NCBI GenBank assembly: GCA_002869225.1
Contig: PKTG01000053.1
Coordinates: 1-42,947, forward strand
Direction of reading: 5' to 3'
From: Candidatus Muiribacterium halophilum
GTDB taxonomy: Bacteria > Muiribacteriota > Muiribacteriia > Muiribacteriales > Muiribacteriaceae
DNA: 42,947 nucleotides
Shown: positions 1 to 6,827 of the stretch, piece by piece
Layout: every line of letters begins with the position of its first letter
How positions within the stretch are numbered: position 1 is the stretch's first letter
The notes under the pieces: generated by a model
What the model was told of the DNA's origin: nothing
Seen by the model: only the letters and a program-made list of their open reading frames with translations
Databases searched by the model: none
Program-made: the position numbers and the translations under genes

Positions 1-1277
1 GCAGCACCTACTAGATTTGTATTTGTAAGGTCTTCAGTACCATAGTCAAGGTCTTCATCTATATTAAAGTTAACACCTTTAAGAAGACTTGAGTCCCTTA
101 GCTGAGAAGTTCTTGTCTCATCTATAATCATTGACATATTCCCAGCTGCATTAGTTACCTGTGTATATGCAACAGAAAGTTCTTTTTCTGTAAAAATATC
201 TGAATTTGATACAAATCTACCAAGAACTCTATAAGACTGTACATCAGAGTTAACTATTGATTCATTTGCTATTCCTGGTGGAATAGTTGGGAAAAGTCTC
301 TGATCTGTTATATTAACAACTGATATTATAGTATCTGTACCAGATGAAAATCTGTTCCATAATGCAGCTGGATCATTAGGTATTGCCGGAATTATTGAGT
401 CTGTTGAATCTTCATTACCACCAAAAAGTCCTAACGCTATAGCAACACCATCTGGATCGTTTCCAAATGATATATTAAATTTGGATCCTGAATGTCTGGA
501 AGTAATAGTTAGATAATCATTACCATTATATGTATGAATTCCAGCCTGTACTCCTAAATTTTTCTGGTTGATCTTTCTTATTACATCGTTGATATTGTCA
601 AGTTCGTTAAGTTCAACTGATCTTGTCATTCCATCGACCTGTATATGAAGCTCAACATCACCTGTCATACCAAGATCTCTAAGATCAGCAAGAGCATCAC
701 CATTTGAATCCTGAAAAACTGTAGTTCCATGAACATTAGCTGCCTGTCCTGCCTGTACTACAGTTACGGAATAGTCAGCACTTGCTGCAATTCCCACTAC
801 ATCAGCAGTCATTACTTTTTTATCAAGACTGTTAGCTTTACCAAGAGCATCACCGTTAAGAAGTTTCTTTGTATTGAACTCTGTATACTGCCCGATCCTA
901 TCCATTTCATCGATAAGTTCATCTACTTCTTTCTGAAGTCTATGTCTGTCATAGGTGGTATAGTTATCGTTCGCTGCCTGTACAGCAAGTTTTCTCATTC
1001 TCTGCAAAATACTATGTGCAGTATCCATAACACCTTCACCAGTCTGTATCATTGAGATACCATCTTCAGCGTTTCTTACAGCCTGATCAAGACCACTGAT
1101 CTGACCTCTCATCTTTTCTGAAACAGCAAGACCAGCTGCATCATCAGCTGCTCTGTTGATCCTTAGACCTGAAGATAATCTTTCAAGATTCTTGTTAAGT
1201 CCTCTGTTGGTTTTGCCCAGTGTCCTGTAAGTGTTGATAGCTGATACATTGTGATTAATAACTCCAAAATTACTCAT
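1..1277 (-). CDS. flagellin 1 (3' part beyond window edge)
   Basis: Flagellin, the subunit of the extracellular flagellar filament. The 425 codons present begin MSNFGVINHNVSAINTYRTL and carry the conserved N-terminal D0/D1 region (LSSGLRINRAADDAAGLAVS, residues about 30-50). A variable middle region with a flagellin-IN-like segment follows (about residues 205-290). The C-terminal D1/D0 helices lie outside the window, so the protein is probably about 640 residues like its two paralogues. The ATG at 1275-1277 follows a strong GGAGG (minus strand, 1283-1287). It is the last gene of a run fla3-flaG-fliD-fliS-fla2-fla1. The first 150 residues are nearly identical to flagellin 2 (start 3372), so the two are recent tandem duplicates. 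The leader carries two CsrA-type hairpins, listed separately. Seen: sequence and motifs. Inferred: co-transcription with flagellin 2, because no clear promoter is visible in the 151-bp gap. Confidence 0.95.
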   Translation of the reverse strand, partial: MSNFGVINHNVSAINTYRTLGKTNRGLNKNLERLSSGLRINRAADDAAGLAVSEKMRGQISGLDQAVRNAEDGISMIQTGEGVMDTAHSILQRMRKLAVQAANDNYTTYDRHRLQKEVDELIDEMDRIGQYTEFNTKKLLNGDALGKANSLDKKVMTADVVGIAASADYSVTVVQAGQAANVHGTTVFQDSNGDALADLRDLGMTGDVELHIQVDGMTRSVELNELDNINDVIRKINQKNLGVQAGIHTYNGNDYLTITSRHSGSKFNISFGNDPDGVAIALGLFGGNEDSTDSIIPAIPNDPAALWNRFSSGTDTIISVVNITDQRLFPTIPPGIANESIVNSDVQSYRVLGRFVSNSDIFTEKELSVAYTQVTNAAGNMSMIIDETRTSQLRDSSLLKGVNFNIDEDLDYGTEDLTNTNLVGA

Positions 1278-1296
1278 AAAATCCTCCTTGATTTTA
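1277..1296 (-). promoter_or_regulatory. Shine-Dalgarno hairpin of flagellin 1 (proximal CsrA-type site)
   Basis: In minus-strand RNA, UAAAAUC and GAUUUUA form a 7-bp stem whose six-base loop AAGGAG is the ribosome binding site; the 3' arm reaches the A of the start codon. A GGA in a loop at the ribosome binding site is the classic position for CsrA repression (as at BS2 of B. subtilis hag). Structure is seen; CsrA binding is inferred. Confidence 0.65.
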
Positions 1297-1303
1297 AAAA
1301 AAT

Positions 1304-1325
1304 TGATTAACATCCGTGTTAATCA
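1304..1325 (-). promoter_or_regulatory. Upstream GGA-loop hairpin of flagellin 1 (distal CsrA-type site)
   Basis: A perfect 9-bp stem (UGAUUAACA / UGUUAAUCA) with loop CGGA on the minus strand. The core reads ACACGGAUGU, matching the CsrA SELEX-type consensus ACANGGAUGU. It lies 7 nt upstream of the Shine-Dalgarno hairpin, and the two GGA triplets are 28 nt apart, a spacing suitable for one CsrA dimer to bridge. Binding is inferred from known CsrA biology. Confidence 0.7.
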
Positions 1326-1359
1326 TTCCCGTTAGTTTTTTTTTGGTTGAATCTTCCTG

Positions 1360-1415
1360 TGGTCCCTTAGGAGACCATAAACCTCAGGGAAGCCAACAAA
1401 GGCTTCCCCGGGTTT
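1360..1415 (-). other. Two stacked hairpins between flagellin 2 and flagellin 1
   Basis: Hairpin A (1379-1415) has a GGGAAGCC / GGCTTCCC stem, a six-base loop and an outer AAACC / GGTTT extension. Hairpin B (1360-1377) has a TGGTC / GACCA outer stem with a short inner CC/GG pairing. Neither is followed by a T-run on the minus strand, so they do not look like a full intrinsic terminator. They could stabilise or process the fla2-fla1 message, or act as a partial terminator that sets the ratio of the two flagellins. Confidence 0.5.
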
Positions 1416-1428
1416 ATTAAAAAAAGGC

Positions 1429-3372
1429 TTATCTTAAAAGTGAGAGTACTGACTGTGACTTCTGATTTGCCTGTGCAAGCATTGCAGTACCAGACTGTAT
1501 CAATATCTGGTTTCTAGTAAACTGTGACATTTCTTTAGCCATGTCGACGTCTCTTATTCTTGATTCAGATGCTACCTGATTTTCATAAGCTATGTTCAGA
1601 TAATCAACTGATTTTTCTAGTGAGTTCTGGAACGCACCTAGTCTTGATCTTGCTTCTGATACAACGTTAAGAGCATCATTGACTATAGTTATTGATCTTT
1701 CAGCTGAAGCCTGAGTCTCAATACTTATATTCATCTGAAGCTTGTTTGAAGTAGTACCATTATCAAGTTTATCAACACCATCAAACATGTTTCCAGCACC
1801 TCTTAGTGAAGTGGTAAGTCCAAGTGCTTCTGCTGTAAGGTTTGCATAGTCAACTGTTATTGTCTGACCTTCGTTAGCACCTATGTGATAAATCTGTCTT
1901 GTATCCCTTACGGAAAGTCTTACTGAAAGAACTGAAGTCTGCTCTTGTGCAGTTAATCCATCTAATGAGATACCGTTTGTTGAAGTTGGTGTACCACCGT
2001 TAGTTACTGAGAAGATGTTATTTCCTCTCTGAACACCACCATCAACACCAGCTGGGATCGCTGCAAAATGATAGTTTGCTACTGAAGCAGAATCTGCTGT
2101 AGCGCCAACAAGATTTGCATTGGTAAGATCTTCAGTACCATAGTCAAGGTCTTCATCAATAGTCATATTGATACCTTTAAGAAGTCCTGAATCTCTTAGC
2201 TGTGCAGTTCTTGTCTGATCTATCATTATTGAAGTTCCAGTACCAACAGTTACCTTCTGATAAGCTGTTGATAGTTCTTTTTCAGTAAATACGTCTGAAT
2301 TTGACACAAATCTACCAAGCACCCTGTAGCTTTGCACGTCAGAGTTAACAATTGACTCATTTGCTATTCCCGGTGGAATCGTTGGGAATAATCTCTGATC
2401 AGTTATGTTAACCACTGATATTATAGTATCTGTACCGGAATTAAATCTTAACCATGGTGCATTTACGTCATTTTCAATCGCATTCTGTGTAGAATCTACT
2501 GAATCAGCATTTCCACCAAAAAGACCCATAGCTATTGCAGCACCATCAGGATCATTTCCGAAAGAAATATTGAATTTGGAACCAGAATGTCTTGAAGTAA
2601 GGGTTAGATAATCATTACCATTATAGGTATGAATTCCAGCCTGTACTCCGATCTCAGCTTTGTTGATCTTTCTTATTACGTCGTTGATATTGTCAAGTTC
2701 GTTAAGTTCAACTGATCTTGTCATACCATCAATCTCAATATGAAGTTCAACATCACCGCTGATTCCAAGATCTCTTAGGTCTGAAAGAGCATCACCATTG
2801 TTATCCTGAAATATTGTTGTACCATGAACGTTTGAAGCTTCTCCGGCTTGTACTACAGTTATTGAATAATCAGCACTAGCTGCTATTCCAACAACATCAG
2901 CAGTCATGACTTTCTTATCAAGTGAATTAGCTCTACCAAGTGCATCACCATTTAGAAGTTTCTTTGTGTTAAACTCGGTATACTGACCTATTCGGTCCAT
3001 TTCATCGATAAGTTCGTCCACTTCTTTTTGAAGTCTCTGTCTGTCATAGGTAGTATAGTTATCGTTCGCTGCCTGTACAGACAATTTTCTCATTCTCTGC
3101 AGAATACTATGTGCAGTATCCATAACACCTTCTGCAGTCTGAATCATTGAGATACCATCTTCAGCGTTTCTTACAGCCTGATCAAGACCATTGATCTGAC
3201 CTCTCATCTTTTCCGAAACAGCAAGACCAGCTGCATCATCAGCTGCTCTGTTGATTCTTAGACCTGAAGATAATCTTTCAAGATTCTTGTTAAGTCCTCT
3301 GTTAGTTTTTCCAAGAGTCCTATAAGTATTAATTGCGGATACGTTGTGGTTGATAATTCCAAAATTGCTCAT
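1429..3372 (-). CDS. flagellin 2
   Basis: Complete flagellin of 647 residues, about twice the length of a minimal flagellin. The N-terminal D0/D1 region (residues 1-145) includes LSSGLRINRAADDAAGLAVS. The middle region has a flagellin-IN-like module (about 204-287, ending AIAMGLFGG) and a motif TDQRLFPTIPPGI. The C-terminal D1/D0 helices contain NQVASESRIRDVDMAKEMS and end QSVLSLLR. The ATG at 3372 is preferred over an upstream in-frame codon at 3423: it has GGGAGG 7 nt before it, and MSNFGIINHNVSA aligns with the other two flagellins. The extra upstream codons would also translate the leader hairpins. It is exported by the flagellar type III system, and FliS, encoded just upstream, should be its chaperone. 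Translation is probably controlled by CsrA through the leader hairpins. Confidence 0.96.
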   Translation of the reverse strand: MSNFGIINHNVSAINTYRTLGKTNRGLNKNLERLSSGLRINRAADDAAGLAVSEKMRGQINGLDQAVRNAEDGISMIQTAEGVMDTAHSILQRMRKLSVQAANDNYTTYDRQRLQKEVDELIDEMDRIGQYTEFNTKKLLNGDALGRANSLDKKVMTADVVGIAASADYSITVVQAGEASNVHGTTIFQDNNGDALSDLRDLGISGDVELHIEIDGMTRSVELNELDNINDVIRKINKAEIGVQAGIHTYNGNDYLTLTSRHSGSKFNISFGNDPDGAAIAMGLFGGNADSVDSTQNAIENDVNAPWLRFNSGTDTIISVVNITDQRLFPTIPPGIANESIVNSDVQSYRVLGRFVSNSDVFTEKELSTAYQKVTVGTGTSIMIDQTRTAQLRDSGLLKGINMTIDEDLDYGTEDLTNANLVGATADSASVANYHFAAIPAGVDGGVQRGNNIFSVTNGGTPTSTNGISLDGLTAQEQTSVLSVRLSVRDTRQIYHIGANEGQTITVDYANLTAEALGLTTSLRGAGNMFDGVDKLDNGTTSNKLQMNISIETQASAERSITIVNDALNVVSEARSRLGAFQNSLEKSVDYLNIAYENQVASESRIRDVDMAKEMSQFTRNQILIQSGTAMLAQANQKSQSVLSLLR

Positions 3373-3390
3373 AAAATCCTCCCTGATTTT
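3373..3390 (-). promoter_or_regulatory. Shine-Dalgarno hairpin of flagellin 2 (proximal CsrA-type site)
   Basis: Minus-strand RNA forms AAAAUC / GAUUUU (6 bp) around the loop AGGGAG, which is the ribosome binding site of the ATG at 3372. It has the same architecture as at flagellins 1 and 3. The function as a CsrA site is inferred. Confidence 0.6.
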
Positions 3391-3394
3391 TTTT

Positions 3395-3417
3395 TTGCTG
3401 AACATCCTTGTCAGCAA
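3395..3417 (-). promoter_or_regulatory. Upstream GGA-loop hairpin of flagellin 2 (distal CsrA-type site)
   Basis: A 7-bp stem UUGCUGA / UCAGCAA encloses a core reading ACAAGGAUGU, an exact match to the CsrA consensus; CA/UG can add two inner pairs, leaving AGGA in the loop with one bulged U. It sits 4 nt upstream of the Shine-Dalgarno hairpin, GGA to GGA 25 nt. Confidence 0.7.
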
Positions 3418-3462
3418 GAGCATTTAACTACACTTTTGTTTAAGACTAAAGTGCAAATGTCT

Positions 3463-3484
3463 ATGAAAGTTAACCTCCTTTCAT
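3463..3484 (-). promoter_or_regulatory. Third GGAGG-loop hairpin in the flagellin 2 leader
   Basis: Perfect 7-bp stem AUGAAAG / CUUUCAU with loop GAGGUUAA on the minus strand. AAAGGAGG looks like a full Shine-Dalgarno sequence, yet no start codon follows at a useful distance. It could be an additional CsrA site about 50 nt upstream of the distal hairpin. No homologous third hairpin was found in the fla1 leader. Confidence 0.45.
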
Positions 3485-3668
3485 TATTTTTTGATATATT
3501 CTGTGTCATTATAATTAATGTTTCTCTCTCAGTTCTCTCTCAAAAAACTAATGCAATTTCGGTTAATTTTGATTTTACCAACCATTTATTGAATTATTAA
3601 ATAATCCAATAAAAGAACGAAATAAGAATTTAGATCTATTTACTTTGAAGTATTTGGAAGGAAAATAC
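3485..3668 (-). other. Upstream part of the fliS-flagellin 2 intergenic region
   Basis: No gene is seen in the 296 bp between the flagellin 2 start and the fliS stop. Directly after fliS is an 8-bp inverted repeat (3648-3670, AAGTATTT / AAATACTT, minus-strand loop TCCTTCC) with no T-run. A TATAAT match (3508-3513, minus) lacks a convincing -35 box. ACCGAAAT near 3553-3560 resembles a sigma-28 -10 box but lacks a correctly spaced TAAA. The promoter of flagellin 2 therefore remains unassigned. Confidence 0.35.
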
Positions 3669-4064
3669 TTAATTTGAATTTTTAGCTTTTTCTATGACCT
3701 GTTTCCATGTTGACCTTAAATTAGTTATTATCTCAAGACAGTCATTCAGGATTTCACTGTCTTTCTTTATATTAGCTTTTATAAGTTCCTGATTTAGGAA
3801 AAAATAAAGCTCATAAAGATTTCTTGATATATCCCCACCTTTTTCCATATCAAGTGAGAACATAAGTTCAAGCACTATCTTTCTCGCTCGTGTTATTGCT
3901 TCATGACTTTGCTCAATGTCTTTTTCTTTCATTGAGGTCTTGGCTTTTTTTAAAAATCGTATAGCACCATCATAAAGCATTATAATAAGCTGACCTTCAC
4001 TTGCAGTAGCTATCTGATTCTTTCTGTAAAGATCAGCTTTTTGATTCATAGTCTGCATATTCAT
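3669..4064 (-). CDS. fliS: flagellar export chaperone FliS
   Basis: Cytoplasmic four-helix chaperone that binds the C-terminal D0 region of flagellin and delivers it to the flagellar export apparatus. The 131 residues match the family length. Typical FliS features are the YRKNQIATASEGQLIIMLYDGAIRFLKKA stretch (near residues 13-41) and the closing helices with NLYELYFFLNQELIKANI. The start lies 3 bp after the fliD stop and no strong Shine-Dalgarno is visible, so translation is probably coupled to fliD. It is followed by flagellins 2 and 1, its likely clients. No FliT homologue is seen next to it. Confidence 0.93.
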   Translation of the reverse strand: MNMQTMNQKADLYRKNQIATASEGQLIIMLYDGAIRFLKKAKTSMKEKDIEQSHEAITRARKIVLELMFSLDMEKGGDISRNLYELYFFLNQELIKANIKKDSEILNDCLEIITNLRSTWKQVIEKAKNSN

Positions 4065-4067
4065 ATA

Positions 4068-6293
4068 TTACCCTAATTTCGCAAGTTCACCGGAAAGCCA
4101 TGAACTCTGAGACTGCAGATTGTTTAAAGTAGTCTCAAGGTTTGTATACTGTTTCCACAGTCTTTCCTCTTTTGAATCCAATCGATCCTGGAGCGATACA
4201 GCTCGATCGGCATAATCTGATATCGTAGATGTAAGGGAAGATTCTTCCTGAAAGAATATCCCTATTCCTGTATAGGTCTTAAGACCTTCATAAATCTGAT
4301 AAAAAGCACCTTCATCTGCCATCATATATTCATACGATACTTTAACATCTTCTCCAAGAGCAGGTGCATTTCCAAACTTTATAGTTCCTTTATCATGATC
4401 TACAAGATATGTATATCCGGTAAGTTCGTCCTCTGATTCGACCTGTGTATAAACATTACTACCATCACCAACTACCACAGATACGTTTTGCTTGATATTG
4501 TCATTTCCAAGAGAAAAGGTTGTCCTATAACCATTCCCTGATCCAATAGTCTTCTCAAGCTCATCAAAAGTTTGACCTTCCCAGTAATCAAAAGTCGCTT
4601 CAATGTCTCCAGCTGGTGGAGGACTAAAGAACTCGATATATCCAGTATCTCTATCAATTGAAAATTCATCAGCAGCACTTGGGTTAGCCGCCAATTTATA
4701 CTCGGTTCCGTCAATTTTGATACTTACATCCTGACCGATGTTCTTATATCCAAGATAAAATTTCTGTTTTGATCCATCAGCACTTGCAACAACTTGACTC
4801 TTTATTTTATTTGTACTTCCATTTGCTCTAAGCATTGCTTCAGCAACATCAGGCATATCCTGCATAGCCTGTTCGAATTTTTCTTTATCGAATTCGATCA
4901 TACCTATTTTCATCTCTTCAGTTACAGCTCCACCTGCCCCGGCAGGTGAGATCCCTATATCTTCTAGTGTGTACCCAGCAAAAGTGGTAGCAAGAAAATC
5001 TTTCATTTGATCGTGAACCATTCTTATAGTGTTATTACCGTTTAAAAGACCTTGTTTTTCGAGTTGCTTTAATTCTTCCTGGGTTGTAGCAGAAGATTTT
5101 TGCTCATCGGAAGCTTCATCTTCATTTATTACGTTATAAAGATATGTCATAACTTCGTTATATTTATCAACAAAGTCCTGTACCTTTTTCGAGACATCCT
5201 CAGTATCGGATTCCACAGCAATACTTACCGGACCTGCTGTATCTTCCTTGAGATTAAACTCAATACCATTTATCTCGAAAGTATTTGAACTTCTTGTTGT
5301 AGCTATTCCATTAAATTCAAAAGAAGCATTTGTTCCCAGACTCTGAGTTGCATCCTTTATTTTCATCGCCTCAAGAAAGTTTGTACTTTTATCCTCGAGT
5401 ACTATCTCAGTATTACCTTCATCTTTAGCTTTTAATGTAAACTTTTCAGAATATTCATCATAAAAAGCTGTAACTCCAGCATCAGAAGAATTGATTCTAT
5501 CAACAATGTCCTGAATACTATCAACAGATGTACTTACATTAAAATCAACACCGTTTATTGAGAAAATGCCACTTGTTATTGATGTATCTGTATTTATATC
5601 TTCTAACTTGGCGTCTTTATCTATAAACTTCATATTGATCGCTTCAAGAAATCCCTGTTCTCCTGATTCAATATCATCAAATAAAGCTACAGTATTTCCT
5701 GTATCAGCAGTTATTGAGAAAGTCTCAGTTGAAACATTATAGGAAAAATCAGAAATATCCGCTTCTGAATGATCCTCAACAGCCTGCATAAAATCATCTA
5801 CGGAACTATAATGTGATAAGGTAAAACTCACACCGTTTATTACAACAGCTCCATCAGGAGTTGCTGAAAAACCTGCATCCTCAAAACTCTTTGTCGTATC
5901 GATACCCGATACTGCAGAAGATGATGAGATTATTGAAGATGTGTTGAGCTGTCCTGTTGATGAGACCACTGTAGAACTTGCAAGAGTAACATTCCTGAAC
6001 GTATAAGTGCCGTTTACCGCTTCAAGTCCTGCAACAGCACCGATTGCATCCTCATTACTGGATGTCGTCTTTTTACTTTTAAAAGAAGATTCCAGAGTCA
6101 TATCAAATACTGATGCTTGAAAATCGTATACTCTAGTGTTTATCTCACTAACATATTCTTTCTGGTATTCGGTCTCTATCTTTTTTTCAAGTATCCTGTT
6201 TAATGGTTGTTTTTCTATATCCATCAACTTTTCAACTATACTATTAACATCAAGACCAGAAGCCAGACCAGTTATCTGCATCGAACCAGCCAT
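4068..6293 (-). CDS. fliD: flagellar filament cap protein FliD
   Basis: Filament cap (HAP2), which helps flagellin fold at the growing tip. The N-terminus MQITGLASGLDVNSIVEKLM (near residues 5-24) is the FliD_N signature. The C-terminal coiled region (EERLWKQYTNLETTLNNLQSQSSWL) is typical of FliD. At 741 residues it is well above the usual 450-550. The extra length comes from at least two flagellin-IN-like modules (about 146-218 and 241-315), a third partial one near 334-360, and two tandem beta-rich modules (about 500-570 and 575-660) sharing a pattern V-x-D-x(2)-TG/KG-x-I-x-F-x(3)-P...G. The ATG at 6293 is chosen over an in-frame GTG at 6302 because GGGAGG precedes it by 8 nt, whereas the GTG overlaps that box. 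Confidence 0.95.
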   Translation of the reverse strand: MAGSMQITGLASGLDVNSIVEKLMDIEKQPLNRILEKKIETEYQKEYVSEINTRVYDFQASVFDMTLESSFKSKKTTSSNEDAIGAVAGLEAVNGTYTFRNVTLASSTVVSSTGQLNTSSIISSSSAVSGIDTTKSFEDAGFSATPDGAVVINGVSFTLSHYSSVDDFMQAVEDHSEADISDFSYNVSTETFSITADTGNTVALFDDIESGEQGFLEAINMKFIDKDAKLEDINTDTSITSGIFSINGVDFNVSTSVDSIQDIVDRINSSDAGVTAFYDEYSEKFTLKAKDEGNTEIVLEDKSTNFLEAMKIKDATQSLGTNASFEFNGIATTRSSNTFEINGIEFNLKEDTAGPVSIAVESDTEDVSKKVQDFVDKYNEVMTYLYNVINEDEASDEQKSSATTQEELKQLEKQGLLNGNNTIRMVHDQMKDFLATTFAGYTLEDIGISPAGAGGAVTEEMKIGMIEFDKEKFEQAMQDMPDVAEAMLRANGSTNKIKSQVVASADGSKQKFYLGYKNIGQDVSIKIDGTEYKLAANPSAADEFSIDRDTGYIEFFSPPPAGDIEATFDYWEGQTFDELEKTIGSGNGYRTTFSLGNDNIKQNVSVVVGDGSNVYTQVESEDELTGYTYLVDHDKGTIKFGNAPALGEDVKVSYEYMMADEGAFYQIYEGLKTYTGIGIFFQEESSLTSTISDYADRAVSLQDRLDSKEERLWKQYTNLETTLNNLQSQSSWLSGELAKLG

Positions 6294-6339
6294 AACATCC
6301 ACCTCCCTCTTTGTTGAGTCTAATAAAGCTTAAACCCTA

Positions 6340-6726
6340 TCAGACTTCATCATCTACTATCAGACCAAGAACATCTCTAAATTTTGATATAACATCCAAA
6401 AATTTCTGTTCAGGTATCTGTCTGATAACTTCATTATTCTCTCTGTTCATAACCTTAACTACGATTCTTCCAGTCTTTTCATGAACTGAAAAGGCAAGTT
6501 CTCTATTGAGATTTAACATCTCAGAGACTTTGTTAAGGTTTTCTATCTCTTTTTCAAGCTCTTCCTGACTCATTTTTTCAGTTTTGATCTCTTCATCAGG
6601 AACTTTTTCTTCTTTTTTTTCTTTTTTCCTCAAGATCTCATCTGGAATCTGTTTCTCGGTCTTCTTTAGACCGGGAGTATTTTTTAAAGTTAAATCAATT
6701 CCGGAGTCTATCTTTTCGATATTCAT
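6340..6726 (-). CDS. flaG: FlaG family protein
   Basis: Small flagellar protein of 128 residues. The C-terminal half is the FlaG domain: LAFSVHEKTGRIVVKVMN, then EVIRQIPEQKFLDVIS, ending GLIVDDEV. The N-terminal half is charged and low-complexity, with a Lys/Glu-rich predicted helix (about residues 30-70). In other bacteria FlaG loss alters filament length; its molecular role is not settled. It lies between flagellin 3 and fliD, exactly as yvyC lies between hag and fliD in B. subtilis. AAGGAGGG precedes the ATG at a normal distance. Confidence 0.9.
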   Translation of the reverse strand: MNIEKIDSGIDLTLKNTPGLKKTEKQIPDEILRKKEKKEEKVPDEEIKTEKMSQEELEKEIENLNKVSEMLNLNRELAFSVHEKTGRIVVKVMNRENNEVIRQIPEQKFLDVISKFRDVLGLIVDDEV

Positions 6727-6763
6727 AATACTCCCTCCTTTAGATTGTAGCAGTTTTTTGAAA

Positions 6764-6791
6764 GAGGGACAAACTTTACAGCCTGTCCCTC
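6764..6791 (-). terminator. Possible terminator after flagellin 3
   Basis: Perfect 8-bp stem GAGGGACA / TGTCCCTC with a 12-base loop, 37 bp after the flagellin 3 stop. On the minus strand it is followed only by TTTC, so termination is probably partial and would lower flaG-fliD-fliS expression relative to flagellin. Confidence 0.5.
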
Positions 6792-6827
6792 GGTATTAAA
6801 ATCTATTCAGTTTTTCTATTCAAAATT

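Noticed and set aside
6288-6302. A CsrA site overlapping the fliD start (GGUGGAUGUU)
   Set aside because: It contains GGAUGU, but no good hairpin places GGA in a loop, unlike the flagellin leaders.
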